Part shown: positions 44,615 to 53,216 of the stretch, piece after piece | How the letters are laid out: every line of letters begins with the position of its first letter | Numbering within the stretch: the first letter of the stretch is position 1 | DNA from: DASWNP01 sp036399175 | GTDB taxonomy: Bacteria > Acidobacteriota > Blastocatellia > Pyrinomonadales > Pyrinomonadaceae | Reading direction: 5' to 3' | Length of the DNA: 61,940 bases | Assembly: GCA_036399175.1 (NCBI GenBank) | Contig: DASWNP010000027.1 | Coordinates: 1 to 61,940 of the forward strand | Notes under the pieces: generated by a model | The model's database searches: none | Told to the model about the DNA's origin: nothing | Seen by the model: the letters and a program-made list of their open reading frames with translations, nothing else | Made by a program: the position numbers and the translations under genes

Positions 44615-45253
44615 ATGTCGTTGACTAAAATGTTCCCCCGCATGCTCGCCGCATGCTTCCTTCTCGGCCTGTCAGTCGTCACCACCGCCGCACAGACCGA
44701 CGCTCTGCGTCCCCGTCAGGTGACGACCACCATCTCAGCCGACAACGGTCAGCCCACTCTTGAGAACGAGCCCGTCGTCGTCTCGCTCGCGCCGACCGAC
44801 GAGATTCCCGCAAGCGCCCCTCTCAGCACGACCGCTCCCAAACTCCACCCCACGCGCCGCACACACTTGCAGGAGATGATGCTGGCCGCCATCGAGATGC
44901 GCCTCGGCACGCCCTATCGCCTCGGCACGTCGGGGCCGAGCCGCTACGACTGCTCAGGCTTCGTCTGGAGCGTCTTCCAGTCGGCGGGCATCAGCTTCGA
45001 GCGCGCCAGCGCACGCACGCTCTGGAACTCCTTCCCCGCCGCCCGCCCCGAAGAGAAACTGAAGTTCGGCACGCTCGTCTTCTTCAACAACCTCAACCAC
45101 GTCGGCATCGTCGCCGACGAAAACGGCTTCTATCACGCCTCGACCAGCAAGGGCGTCGTCTATTCGCCCTTCAACGAATACTGGTCTGAGCGCATCGTCG
45201 GCTATCGACGCGTCCCGCTCACCGAGGGCGATTTGGTCGCCGTCGTCAAATAA
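44615..45253 (+). CDS. secreted NlpC/P60 cell-wall endopeptidase
   Basis: A 212-residue exported cysteine peptidase that cuts peptide stems of peptidoglycan. Signal peptide with core MLAACFLLGLSVVTTAAQ; NlpC/P60 domain with RYDCSGFVWSVF (catalytic Cys), LNHVGIVADENGFYHAS (catalytic His). The N-terminal 70 residues of the mature part are a linker with no SH3 or LysM domain. Followed by a strong terminator, so it is monocistronic. Confidence 0.9.
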   Translation: MSLTKMFPRMLAACFLLGLSVVTTAAQTDALRPRQVTTTISADNGQPTLENEPVVVSLAPTDEIPASAPLSTTAPKLHPTRRTHLQEMMLAAIEMRLGTPYRLGTSGPSRYDCSGFVWSVFQSAGISFERASARTLWNSFPAARPEEKLKFGTLVFFNNLNHVGIVADENGFYHASTSKGVVYSPFNEYWSERIVGYRRVPLTEGDLVAVVK

Positions 45254-45308
45254 CGCTTGACGAAAACAAAGCTCCCCGCACCTACAGAACACGCCCGACA
45301 AAATTCGA

Positions 45309-45342
45309 GGCCGACGCTCCGAACGTGAAGCGTCGGCCTTTT
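45309..45342 (+). terminator. intrinsic terminator after the NlpC/P60 gene
   Basis: GGCCGACGCT and AGCGTCGGCC (10-bp perfect stem, 10-base loop) followed by TTTTC, 56 bases after the stop codon. Confidence 0.8.
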
Positions 45343-45375
45343 CATTTCTCCGAGCATCGGGCGACCCGATAGGTC

Positions 45376-45615
45376 TTACTTGCGCGACTTCGACTTGAAG
45401 CCGGCAGGCGAAGAGATAAAACCCGGGCGCTGCTCCTCCTCTCTGACTTCCCACACCATGATAATCTTCTCCACCGCCACGTAGCACATCTGCTCTTCGT
45501 CCTTCACATGCAGCACCCCTCCCTCAAGCTTCACCAGCTCGCCGCGCAGGCTCGCCCCGCCGCCGCAATAAATATCCATCCGCCGCCCCATCATCCTCGA
45601 TAGAAACTCCTGCAT
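45376..45615 (-). CDS. small LSm-like protein
   Basis: A 79-residue protein with the look of an Sm/LSm fold: DIYCGGGASLRGELVKLEGGVLHVKDEEQMCYVAVEKIIMVWE, five predicted strands, then a short basic tail (GFKSKSRK). It may bind RNA or be a structural small beta-barrel; this is inference from pattern. GGAG precedes the ATG. It follows the YkgJ-type gene by ten bases in the same direction. Confidence 0.7.
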   Translation of the reverse strand: MQEFLSRMMGRRMDIYCGGGASLRGELVKLEGGVLHVKDEEQMCYVAVEKIIMVWEVREEEQRPGFISSPAGFKSKSRK

Positions 45616-45625
45616 CTTTTTCTCC

Positions 45626-46096
45626 TCATTTATTTTCGTTCCATTCCCAAATGCGCTCGTGACCGTTGTCGTCGGAAAGCTCTCTTTTCGTCACCTTGCG
45701 GAAGGTAATCTGGACGAGGGGCACGACGCCGAAATCATCCTGCTGGCCGCGCTCGTATTGCAAAAGGTCGTAGTAGGCGCAGCGCGAGCGCGAGGGATAC
45801 TCGCGGCAGACCTGCGGGCGGGCGTGATAGATTGTGCAGCCGCGCGTCTTCGGGTCGAGAAACATGCAGGCTTCGTCGAAGATGGTGTCTTTCGTCCGGC
45901 GCAGCACGCGCTCGCCCGAATGCATCTTCGTATAACGCCTCGTCGCCGCCTCGACCGAGACGCCGAAGTATCTCGCCAGTCGGTTGATGTCGCGCTTCGA
46001 CACCTGCACGCGCTCGTAGACGGCGCAGCAGAAGGCCGGACACTTCGAGCAATCGAAATAGACGCGCGGCTGCTCGTCCGTTATCTTTTTCCCCAT
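45626..46096 (-). CDS. YkgJ-type cysteine-cluster protein
   Basis: A 156-residue protein of the YkgJ/zinc- or iron-chelating family (CxxCxxxCC type): CSKCPAFCC near residue 16, a later CMF...RGCTIYHARPQVCREYPSRSRC with the remaining Cys. These proteins bind Zn or an Fe-S cluster; role unknown. ATG 46096 is clear. It pairs with the LSm-like gene downstream. Confidence 0.85.
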   Translation of the reverse strand: MGKKITDEQPRVYFDCSKCPAFCCAVYERVQVSKRDINRLARYFGVSVEAATRRYTKMHSGERVLRRTKDTIFDEACMFLDPKTRGCTIYHARPQVCREYPSRSRCAYYDLLQYERGQQDDFGVVPLVQITFRKVTKRELSDDNGHERIWEWNENK

Positions 46097-46106
46097 GACA
46101 GTCCTC

Positions 46107-46228
46107 GTAAATCGTGAATCGTAAATCGTGAATAGTGGCTCGAAAGCTTCACGGTCGAGTCGCTTTCCCTGTCAGCTTCAAGCTGTCTCAGGCTCAAACT
46201 ATTTACGATTTACGATTCACGATTTACG
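46107..46228. repeat. heptamer inverted-repeat element E14
   Basis: Left arm TAAATCG/TGAATCG/TAAATCG/TGAATAG (46108-46135), right arm CTATTTACGATTTACGATTC and ACGATTT (46199-46227), with a spacer of about 63 bases that itself has paired segments (GAAAGCTTCACGG, GCTTCAAGC). Same family as E13 and E19. Confidence 0.86.
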
Positions 46229-46232
46229 TCTT

Positions 46233-47369
46233 TCATCTTCTCTTAGATTTACGATATTCAGACATCAATAAGTCCATCAGCTCGCCGCGACGCTCGTAGA
46301 GGCGTTTGGGCTCGCGCGGCTGGTGGCGTGCGAGCGCGTAGGCCGTGATGATTGGTAGCGCGATAGTGGAATCAACATAACACACGACGGCGTCGGGCAG
46401 GCGTTCGGGGTCTACCTTGCCCCAGGAGACGGCTTCGCCGGGCGTCGCGCCGGAGAGGCCGCCGGTGTCGGGTCGGGCGTCGGTGATTTGCAGAAAGTAG
46501 TCGTGGCCGCGCTCGTCTATGCCGAGCACTTCCTGAATCTGGGGCTCGGTCTGGAGCATGAAATTTTTGGGAGAGCCGCCGCCGAGGATGAAGACGGCGG
46601 AGCGCCCGCCGTGCTTCTGCCCTCTATCGCCGCGCCCGTGAATCGCGCCGCGTTTGGCGGCGAGCACGATGGCCGCCGTCTCGTTTACGTCGAGCGACGG
46701 GTCGAAGGCGAGCCGGTTTCCCTGCAAGGCTTTGGCCGCGACGTTCATGCCGATGGATGAATCGCCGGGGCTCGAAGTGTAGATGGGCACTCCGTACTCG
46801 TAGGCGGCGGCAATCAGAGACTTGTTCTCAAGCCCCAGCTTGCGCTCGCGCTCGCGCACGTACTTGCCGCAGAGGTTGTGAAACTCGGCGGTTGACATCG
46901 TGCGTTGAAACTCTTCGCCTTCGATGAGACGACGGTAGAAGGAATCCGTGTCGAGCAGCACAGAGTAGTCGAAGAAGATGTCGTAGATGCGCACCACCTC
47001 TTCTTCGCGCAGGGTGATGTCGGAGATTTGCGTCGAGCCCTGATGCAGCGAGAGGCCGATGCCGAAATGCGTGTCGTGATAGAGGTTTGCGCCGGTGGTG
47101 ATAATCCAGTCGATGAAGCCTGCGCGAATAAGCGGAATCAAGGCAGAGATGCCGAGTCCGGCGGGCGTCAGCGCGCCCGTGATGGAGAGGCCGACGGTCG
47201 TCTCAGGCTCAAGCATCTTCTGCGTGAAAAGCTGGCACGCTTCGCGCAACCGCGCCGCGTTATAAGCGAGAAACGTTTCGTCAACGAGGTCTGCGAGCGC
47301 CACGTCCGGCGAGATGGGACGCGGGTCGATACGCTTGCCGCCCAAAAATTTGCTCTTCTTTTTTGGCAT
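46233..47369 (-). CDS. deoxyhypusine synthase-like protein
   Basis: A 378-residue member of the deoxyhypusine synthase family. In eukaryotes and archaea it transfers the aminobutyl group of spermidine to eIF5A using NAD; some bacterial relatives make homospermidine or use putrescine. NAD- and amine-site patterns are retained: ITTGANLYHD, PGDSSIGMNVAAK, FILGGGSPKNFMLQ, and the active-site Lys in SWGK (K318). Bacteria lack eIF5A, so a polyamine product is more likely. No polyamine genes adjoin it. Confidence 0.88.
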   Translation of the reverse strand: MPKKKSKFLGGKRIDPRPISPDVALADLVDETFLAYNAARLREACQLFTQKMLEPETTVGLSITGALTPAGLGISALIPLIRAGFIDWIITTGANLYHDTHFGIGLSLHQGSTQISDITLREEEVVRIYDIFFDYSVLLDTDSFYRRLIEGEEFQRTMSTAEFHNLCGKYVRERERKLGLENKSLIAAAYEYGVPIYTSSPGDSSIGMNVAAKALQGNRLAFDPSLDVNETAAIVLAAKRGAIHGRGDRGQKHGGRSAVFILGGGSPKNFMLQTEPQIQEVLGIDERGHDYFLQITDARPDTGGLSGATPGEAVSWGKVDPERLPDAVVCYVDSTIALPIITAYALARHQPREPKRLYERRGELMDLLMSEYRKSKRR

Positions 47370-47392
47370 AACCCTCTGAAATTTTCGGAATG

Positions 47393-47510
47393 TTCAAACA
47401 GGGATGGACAGGATAGACAGGATGAAGGCAAAAGTAAAAAGGCAAAGGGCAAAAGTAATAAATCAAATCTGAACTGCTTTCCCCTTCCCCTTTCCTTTTG
47501 CCTTTTCTTA
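47393..47510. repeat. composite element E15: dispersed repeat plus heptamer arms
   Basis: TTCAAACAGGGATGGACAGG (from 47393, continuing ATAGACAGGATGAA) is followed by GGCAAAAGTAAAAAGGCAAA and GGGCAAAAG units, spacer AATCAAATCTGAACTGC, and CCCCTTTCC/TTTTGCC/TTTTCTT on the right. The last bases enter the stop region of the corC-type gene. Unit family as in E11. Confidence 0.82.
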
Positions 47511-48806
47511 TTCGGGCGGTTCGCCGCCGTTAGTTTCCTCGGCGCGACGCCTGAGCCTTAAGCGGTTGATGCGACGCTCGTCGGCTTCCAGCACTTCAAC
47601 GTCGAGGCCGCGAAAGCTGAGCTGCGTCCCCGCAGGCGGGACGCGCCCCGACTCGTTGATGACGAGCCCGGCGATGGTCGTGAAGTCGTCGTCTTCAATC
47701 TCCATGTCGAAGAGCCGTTCAATCTTTCCGACCTCTGTCGAGCCGGGCACGTCGTAGTAGCCCTCGTCTGAGGCGATAAGCTCGACTATCTCTTCGCTCC
47801 CGATGTCTTCATCCTCAATCTCGCCGACAATCTCTTCCAGAATATCTTCGACCGTGACGAGCCCCGCGACTCCGCCGTACTCGTCAATCACCATCGCAAG
47901 CTGCGTGTGCGCCTTCTGCATCTCTTCCAGAAGCTCATCGACCGCCTTCGTCTCCGGCACGAAATAGACCGTCCTCAGCAAAGGCTCGACGGGGTCGTCC
48001 TCCCGATTCTCAGGCCAGCATTGCAGCAGGTCGCGCACGTAGATAATGCCCTCCACGTTGTCTATCTGGTCTCGATAGGCGGGCAGGCGCGAATACTTCG
48101 ATTCAATCATCAAATCGCGCGCCTCGCGCACGGTCGCCGTTATCGGCACGGCGACGATGTCCGTGCGCGGCGTCATCACTTCGTTGACCTGCCTGTCGCC
48201 GAACTCGATGATGGAATGAATCAGCTCGCCTTCTTCCTCTTCGAGAATCCCTTCCTCTTCGCCCACGTCGATGAGCGCCTGTATGTCGTCAACGTCGGTC
48301 TCTTCAGCCTCGTCCGCGCCCGTCTCCGGCTGCTGCGCGTCGCGCCGCGCACGCTCCGCCGTGCCTGCGCCGGGCACGGCCAAGAGAGACATCACTCGAT
48401 AAAAGGGTCGGAAGAGCGGCAGCAGCGCAAGGAGCGTTTTCTCCGGGTTGCGCGAAGAGAGCAGGCGCGGGATGAGTTGGCGAAAGACGACCGTCAGCGC
48501 GAGCGACGCGACGAACGCGATGAGCAGGGGATATTCCGGAAACAAGCGCAACGAAAGCGACGCGACGAGCACCGAGACGGCGACGAGCAGAATCTGTATG
48601 GTGGCCGTCAGCGTCAGTCGAAAACGCGTGCGGTCTTCCAGAACCTCGTTGAGAAAGTCGTTGGCCGGTGTCCCCGGTCTCTCTTCATGCTCGGTTATCA
48701 AACGTCGCAGGCCGACATCGCTCAGTTGACCGAACGCCAACTGCACCGTCGCCAGAAACGCCAGCACCAGCAGAAACAGACACGTGACACCTATTTCGAT
48801 TTCCAT
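47508..48806 (-). CDS. CNNM/CorC-type transporter-associated protein (DUF21, CBS pair, CorC_HlyC)
   Basis: A 432-residue membrane protein of the HlyC/CorC group. DUF21 with about three to four membrane segments (EIGVTCLFLLVLAFLATVQL at the N-terminus, RLTLTATIQILLVAVSVLVASLSL, LLIAFVASLALTVVF), a CBS-domain pair (MTPRTDIVAVPITATVREARDLMIESKYSRLPAY), and a C-terminal CorC_HlyC domain (DEGYYDVPGSTEVGKIERLFDMEIE). Probably Mg2+ homeostasis. It follows ybeY and phoH on the same strand, a conserved order. Confidence 0.9.
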   Translation of the reverse strand: MEIEIGVTCLFLLVLAFLATVQLAFGQLSDVGLRRLITEHEERPGTPANDFLNEVLEDRTRFRLTLTATIQILLVAVSVLVASLSLRLFPEYPLLIAFVASLALTVVFRQLIPRLLSSRNPEKTLLALLPLFRPFYRVMSLLAVPGAGTAERARRDAQQPETGADEAEETDVDDIQALIDVGEEEGILEEEEGELIHSIIEFGDRQVNEVMTPRTDIVAVPITATVREARDLMIESKYSRLPAYRDQIDNVEGIIYVRDLLQCWPENREDDPVEPLLRTVYFVPETKAVDELLEEMQKAHTQLAMVIDEYGGVAGLVTVEDILEEIVGEIEDEDIGSEEIVELIASDEGYYDVPGSTEVGKIERLFDMEIEDDDFTTIAGLVINESGRVPPAGTQLSFRGLDVEVLEADERRINRLRLRRRAEETNGGEPPE

Positions 48807-48812
48807 AAAGAG

Positions 48813-48888
48813 GACGATGGACGATAGACGATAGACGATGGACGAAAAGCTGCATGGCTATCGTCTATGGTCTATCGTCCATCGTCCG
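48813..48888. repeat. heptamer inverted-repeat element E16
   Basis: Left arm GACGATG/GACGATA/GACGATA/GACGATG (48813-48843), right arm TATCGTC/TATGGTC/TATCGTC/CATCGTC (48858-48886), loop AAAAGCTGCATGG. It fills the space between corC-type and ybeY genes. Confidence 0.88.
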
Positions 48889-48893
48889 CAGGA

Positions 48894-49319
48894 TTATATG
48901 CCAAGACGCCGCCGGAGGCGCACTTCCAGACGATTCATCTCGCCTCCGTCCGTCTCATGGTCGTAGCCGCACAGGTGCAGCAGCCCGTGCAGAATCAGTT
49001 GCGCCACCTCCTCCTCAAACTCCAGTCCGTGCTTCGCCGCCTGGCGCGCCGCCTGCTCTACGGAAATCACCACGTCGCCCAGCGTCGAGCCTGCGGCCTT
49101 CTCAAACTCGTCCTGCTCCGCCGGAAACGACAGCACATCAGTTGTCGAATTGCGGCCGCGAAACCGCCTGTTCAAGCCCCGCATCGTCCTATCCGACACG
49201 AACGCGATGGTCGCGCCCGCGCCCCCCACGCCCGCCGCCTTCAACGCCTCCTCAGCCAGCCCGCGCCATCGCTCACCCTCCATCCGACGCCCTCGCTGAC
49301 GGTTCACGACTTCAATCAT
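48894..49319 (-). CDS. ybeY: endoribonuclease YbeY
   Basis: A 141-residue zinc endoribonuclease for 16S rRNA 3'-end maturation and ribosome quality control. Metal motif HGLLHLCGYDHETD is intact, preceded by NRRFRGRNSTTDVLSFPAEQDE, both diagnostic. ATG 49319 (MIEVVNRQ) is chosen because upstream codons lie in repeat E17. Its neighbours phoH and corC are its usual partners. Confidence 0.94.
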   Translation of the reverse strand: MIEVVNRQRGRRMEGERWRGLAEEALKAAGVGGAGATIAFVSDRTMRGLNRRFRGRNSTTDVLSFPAEQDEFEKAAGSTLGDVVISVEQAARQAAKHGLEFEEEVAQLILHGLLHLCGYDHETDGGEMNRLEVRLRRRLGI

Positions 49320-49443
49320 AGTGACGAGTGACGAGTTCAAAACCAGTGATGAGCCGATAAGAATTGATTCATTGAATCATCGGTTCATTGATTCAATGAA
49401 AAAATGAAGAAATGAATCAATTCCCTGTCGCTCGTCACTGCTC
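49320..49443. repeat. nested inverted-repeat element E17 between phoH and ybeY
   Basis: Outer arms: AGTGACGAGTGACGAG (49320-49335) against CTCGTCACTGCTC (49432-49444). Inner arms of the GATTCATTGAATC type (49364-49400, 49410-49421), like E10. Two different unit families are thus nested in one spacer. Confidence 0.78.
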
Positions 49444-50400
49444 TTACATCGGCGAGGTGCGGGTCGAATGCTTTTCGTAAGCCTTGATAATCAGTTGCAC
49501 GAGGCGGTGGCGCACGACATCCTTCTCGGTGAAGTAGATGAAGTCGATGCCTTCCGTGTCGGCCAGCACGCGCTCGGCCTCGACGAGCCCGCTACGCTTT
49601 CCGGTCGGGAGGTCAATCTGCGTCACGTCGCCCGTGACGACGGCCTTCGAGCCGAAGCCGATGCGCGTCAGGAACATCTTCATCTGCTCGCTCGTCGTAT
49701 TTTGCGCTTCGTCGAGGATGATGAAAGCATCTCCGAGCGTCCTGCCGCGCATGAAGGCGAGCGGCGCGACTTCGATGATGCGTTTCTCCAGAAGACGCGT
49801 GACGCGCTCGGCGTCGATGAGGTCGAAGAGCGCGTCGTAGAGCGGGCGCAGGTAAGGGTCAACCTTCTCCTGCAAGTCGCCGGGCAGAAAGCCCAGACGC
49901 TCGCCCGCCTCCACCGCCGGACGCGCCAGCACGATGCGGCTCACCTGCTTCTGCGTCAAAGCCTGTACGGCCATCGCTACAGCCAAATAGGTTTTGCCCG
50001 TGCCGGCCGGGCCGATGCCGAAGACGATGTCTTTGTCCTGTATCGACTCGATGTAGCGGCGCTGCATGGCCGACTTGGGCGCGACCTGCTTTTTGCCCGA
50101 GGGGTTGAAGCGTGCCTTGGTGAAATAGTCGCGCAGGGAATAGGCGCGGTCTTCGGCAATCTGGGCGAAGGCTTCGCGCAGCTCGCGGTCGGTGAAGGTC
50201 TTGCCTTCGGCGAAGAGCGCGGCGAAGTCTTCGAGGATGCGCTCGACGGTCTCGACATCCTTCGGGTCGCCGTCGACGTTTAAATCCTGGCCGCGCGCAT
50301 CGACGCGCACGTCAAGCAGCGATTCCAGATACTTGATGTTCTGGTCGTGGACGCCGAAAAGCGTCTCAATCCCTCTTGGCGGAAGTTCGATTTTCTTCAA
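49444..50400 (-). CDS. PhoH-like ATPase
   Basis: A 318-residue PhoH/YbeZ-type P-loop ATPase, probably an RNA helicase acting with YbeY in rRNA processing. An N-terminal KH-like segment (NIKYLESLLDVRVDARGQDLNVDG) precedes the ATPase core with GIGPAGTGKTYLAVAMAV, LARPAVEAGERLGFLPGD, IILDEAQNTTSEQMKMFLTRIG. TTG start at 50400 with AAGGAG about 12 bases upstream. First gene of phoH-ybeY-corC. Confidence 0.93.
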   Translation of the reverse strand: MKKIELPPRGIETLFGVHDQNIKYLESLLDVRVDARGQDLNVDGDPKDVETVERILEDFAALFAEGKTFTDRELREAFAQIAEDRAYSLRDYFTKARFNPSGKKQVAPKSAMQRRYIESIQDKDIVFGIGPAGTGKTYLAVAMAVQALTQKQVSRIVLARPAVEAGERLGFLPGDLQEKVDPYLRPLYDALFDLIDAERVTRLLEKRIIEVAPLAFMRGRTLGDAFIILDEAQNTTSEQMKMFLTRIGFGSKAVVTGDVTQIDLPTGKRSGLVEAERVLADTEGIDFIYFTEKDVVRHRLVQLIIKAYEKHSTRTSPM

Positions 50401-50567
50401 CTGTTCAAAGAGTCTCCTTGCTATGGGTGAAAACGGCGTGTCGCACGAGCGAGCGGATGAGGTGGTCTTGAAGTGACATGCATAGTGACAGGCGAAACGC
50501 TACAACACGAGCCGCACGGGTGTCAACGAAGACTCGAAAGCCCGCCTGATGCGCCTTTCCTGTCGCC

Positions 50568-50596
50568 TTGACATCCTATCCATCGCTACCTATACT
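50568..50596 (+). promoter_or_regulatory. strong sigma70-type promoter of rpsT
   Basis: TTGACA (50568-50573), a 17-base spacer, TATACT (50591-50596): the best consensus match in the window. Transcription would begin near 50603 and give a leader of about 93 bases before the S20 start. Confidence 0.85.
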
Positions 50597-50695
50597 TTCC
50601 GCTTTGCACTCGACCGGGCGAGGTCGTCTGTAGTGTCCGAAGCCGCAATCATTAACTTACTTGAACCGGAGTTTTACCGACGGAGATTATCGAGA

Positions 50696-50962
50696 ATGCC
50701 TAATCACAAATCAGCAGAGAAACGAATGCGACAGAGCGAAAAGCGCCGCATCGTCAACCGGAGCAATCGCGGACGCCTGCGCACCGGCGTCAAAAGGCTG
50801 CGCGCCGCACTCACAGACACGAGCGGCGAAGCGCAGGCGCTTCTGCCCGAAACCATTTCGCTCATCGACAAGGCTGTGCAGAAGGGCGTGCTTCATCGCA
50901 ACGCCGCCGCGCGCTACAAATCGCGGCTCACGGCCAGAGTCAACCAGTTGAACAAGCAATAA
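50696..50962 (+). CDS. rpsT: 30S ribosomal protein S20
   Basis: An 88-residue basic helical ribosomal protein binding 16S rRNA. MPNHKSAEKRMRQSEKRRIVNRS at the N-terminus and the spacing of basic helices are diagnostic. GGAG precedes the ATG. It has its own promoter and terminator. Confidence 0.97.
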   Translation: MPNHKSAEKRMRQSEKRRIVNRSNRGRLRTGVKRLRAALTDTSGEAQALLPETISLIDKAVQKGVLHRNAAARYKSRLTARVNQLNKQ

Positions 50963-50989
50963 GCGCCAGACAGAAACGACCAGACAGGA

Positions 50990-51028
50990 GCGGGGCGAAT
51001 CGAGTTTTCGGTTCGCCTCGCTTATTTT
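50990..51028 (+). terminator. intrinsic terminator of rpsT
   Basis: Stem GCGGGGCGAA (50990-50999) with TTCGCCTCGC (51012-51021, one G-T pair) and a 12-base loop, then TTATTTTT. Confidence 0.82.
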
Positions 51029-51135
51029 TGCGCGCTGCTTTTCCGGGCACGAGCGGCGCAGAGCGCGACGTTCGGCCAGCATCACTTTCAAAAATCGTCC
51101 GCGTTTGAACCAGACGGAAAGGAGACTTGCGAGAG

Positions 51136-51579
51136 ATGAGCTTCGAGCATGATGAAAAGCGTCGTTACAGAAATGCCGCCGAGATAGAGTCAGTCGTTTG
51201 GGGCTTCGAGTTGTGCACGCGCGAGCCCGATGCGTTCAGCCACACAGAGCACCTTTTGGTCGGCCTCTGCTACCTGACACAATCGACGCTCGAAGAGTCT
51301 CTGGAGCGGATGAGAGACGGCCTCCGGCGCTTTCTCTGGCATCACTCGAAAGACCTGGGCGTCTACAACGAAACCATCACCCTCTTCTGGCTCAAACGAC
51401 TTCAGAGCTTCCTCGAAACCAGACTTGAGCGCCTCACCCTCGTGCAGCTCGCCGAAGAGATGCTCGAATCCTTCCCCGACTCGAAGCTGATTTACAACTA
51501 CTACAGCCGCGAGCGCCTCGACACCCCGGAGGCGCGCACGAAATGGGTCGAGCCGGATTTGCGACCGCTCGATTTTTAG
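51136..51579 (+). CDS. uncharacterised helical protein
   Basis: A 147-residue soluble protein of unknown function. The N-terminal region has a pattern FELCTREPDAFSHTEHLLVGLCYL, which I recognise from hypothetical proteins of several phyla (FSH-x-x-HL), possibly a metal-binding His pair, but no role is established. The C-terminus is charged (ESFPDSKLIYNYYSRERLDT). GGAG lies 11 bases before the ATG at 51136. Confidence 0.7.
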   Translation: MSFEHDEKRRYRNAAEIESVVWGFELCTREPDAFSHTEHLLVGLCYLTQSTLEESLERMRDGLRRFLWHHSKDLGVYNETITLFWLKRLQSFLETRLERLTLVQLAEEMLESFPDSKLIYNYYSRERLDTPEARTKWVEPDLRPLDF

Positions 51580-51587
51580 AAACGCTG

Positions 51588-51651
51588 AACGATGAAGTGG
51601 AAGACAACTTGCTTTCACTTCATCGTTCCGCCTTCCGCGTTCATCGTTTCG
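51588..51651. repeat. heptamer inverted-repeat element E18
   Basis: Left AACGATG/AAGTGGA/AGACAAC; right TTCACTT/CATCGTT/CCGCCTT/CCGCGTT/CATCGTT (51614-51648). Arms are more diverged than elsewhere. It sits between convergent genes and touches the holA stop codon. Confidence 0.72.
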
Positions 51652-52653
51652 TTACGTCGCCAGTTCGCAGACGAGGATTTCGAGTTGGAGGCGTGGGGTG
51701 GCCTGGGAGGTTTTGATGGCGAGGTCGGCGTCGGCGATGCGGCGGATGCGCCGGGCGAGGGTAGAAGTGTCTGTGCGTCGGGCGGTGGCGAGAAACTCTT
51801 CGCGCTTGCTGTAGGGGACGGCGGCGAGGCGGAAGACCTCTTCGTTGGCCGCGCCGCGCGACATTAATTCTTTGGCGAGCGCGAGACGGTGATAGCTGCT
51901 GGCGAGCAGGCCGACGAGCATGGGGGGCTCTGTGCCGTCGTCGAGCAGGCGTCGGAGAGTCTGAAGGGCGCGAGGGCGGTCGCGTGCGATGAGATGGTCT
52001 GTCAGCTCGAAGTTTGAAAGCTCGCGCGAACGCCCGACGAGCGCATCGACCAACTCCAGCGTGATGCGTCCCGAAGGCATCGCGGCGGTCGAAAGCTTGT
52101 CCAGCTCGGTCGCCAACTGCCGCACGCTCGTGCCCGTCAGCGCGATGAGGTGATGGAGCGTGCGGTCGTCGGCCTCGGCCTTCAAATCCTTGAGACGCGC
52201 GCGCGCCCATGTAGCCAGCTCGGCCTCCTTGAGCGCGGCGAACTCGACGCTCATACAGGCGTCGAGCAGGCTCTTCGTCAGCTTGCGTCGCTTGTCCAGC
52301 TCGTCTGCGACGAAGATGACGACCGAAGTTTCGGCGGGACGCGCGAGGTAGCGCAGGAGCGCGCCTTCGTCCGCTTCGCGCAGGCGCGCAAATTCCGTGA
52401 TGCGCACGACGCGGCGCTCAGACATCATCGGCAACTGCTCGGCGACGGCAATCGCCTGCTGCACATCGACGCTCGCAAGGCTGAACGTCGCCTCGTTGAA
52501 CTCGCGCAGGGGCGCGCCCTTCAAAACCGTCTCGGCAATGGCGCGCGCCGCCGCGTCGCGCAGGTAGCCCTCAGCGCCGAAGAGCAGGTAGAGCGGCGCA
52601 ACCTGCCCCGATTTGAGAGCGCGCCGCAATTCTTCGCGCGTCAGCGTACTCAC
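51652..52653 (-). CDS. holA: DNA polymerase III subunit delta
   Basis: A 333-residue clamp-loader subunit that opens the sliding clamp. Family features: VAPLYLLFGAEGYLRDAAARAI, FNEATFSLASVDVQQAIAVAEQLPMMSERRVVRI, GTSVRQLATELDKLS, and a C-terminal helical domain (ADADLAIKTSQATPRLQLEILVCELA). GTG start overlapping the lptE stop (GTGA), indicating translational coupling. Confidence 0.93.
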   Translation of the reverse strand: MSTLTREELRRALKSGQVAPLYLLFGAEGYLRDAAARAIAETVLKGAPLREFNEATFSLASVDVQQAIAVAEQLPMMSERRVVRITEFARLREADEGALLRYLARPAETSVVIFVADELDKRRKLTKSLLDACMSVEFAALKEAELATWARARLKDLKAEADDRTLHHLIALTGTSVRQLATELDKLSTAAMPSGRITLELVDALVGRSRELSNFELTDHLIARDRPRALQTLRRLLDDGTEPPMLVGLLASSYHRLALAKELMSRGAANEEVFRLAAVPYSKREEFLATARRTDTSTLARRIRRIADADLAIKTSQATPRLQLEILVCELAT

Positions 52654-53204
52654 TTTTCCTGATTCACTCCGAAGCCGTTGACGAGCGTCGAGACGAGGCT
52701 TTCGGCGAAGCTGCGGGCGAGACGCTGCGCCGCCGGGTCTTCCTCGTTGAAGAAGGTGCGCGGGTCGTTCGTAAACTCGAACTCGCCGCGAAAGACGAAG
52801 TTCTGATTGTCGTAGAGGACTCGATTCTCAATCTGGTCGCGGACGGTGACGGCGGCCTCGACCGTCACCTCGAAGATGCGCGTGCGTCCGCGATTGTCGA
52901 GCAGCACGCCGGAGAAATAGAAATTCTTAATCACGCCGTCCACGACGGCGTCAGCGCCCTCGCGCTCGCTCTGCACGCGCAGCCCGTGCCCGCGCCGGAT
53001 AATCTCGTTACTGACGGCCTCGGTAAAGCGCGTCTCCACCTTGAAGCGCAGCGCCCTGTTCTCAAAGACCGGGACGGCCACCGTCCGAATGTGCGTCGGC
53101 AGCGCCCCACGCTTCACGGGCTTGTAGCACTCCGTAAAACCCGACGCGCAGATTGCCACTGCCGCCAGCGCCAACGCGCGAACAAATCTTCGATTAAGAA
53201 TCAT
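52650..53204 (-). CDS. lptE: LptE-like LPS-assembly lipoprotein
   Basis: A 184-residue exported protein. A signal sequence (FVRALALAAVAICASGFTEC) ends at a Cys that may be lipidated, though the lipobox is poor. LPTHIRTVAVPVFENRALRFKVETRFTEAVSNEIIRRG matches the LptE family, which plugs LptD in the outer membrane during LPS export. Position next to holA is its usual neighbourhood. It indicates a didermic cell envelope. Confidence 0.85.
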   Translation of the reverse strand: MILNRRFVRALALAAVAICASGFTECYKPVKRGALPTHIRTVAVPVFENRALRFKVETRFTEAVSNEIIRRGHGLRVQSEREGADAVVDGVIKNFYFSGVLLDNRGRTRIFEVTVEAAVTVRDQIENRVLYDNQNFVFRGEFEFTNDPRTFFNEEDPAAQRLARSFAESLVSTLVNGFGVNQEK

Positions 53205-53216
53205 GCGAATACCATA

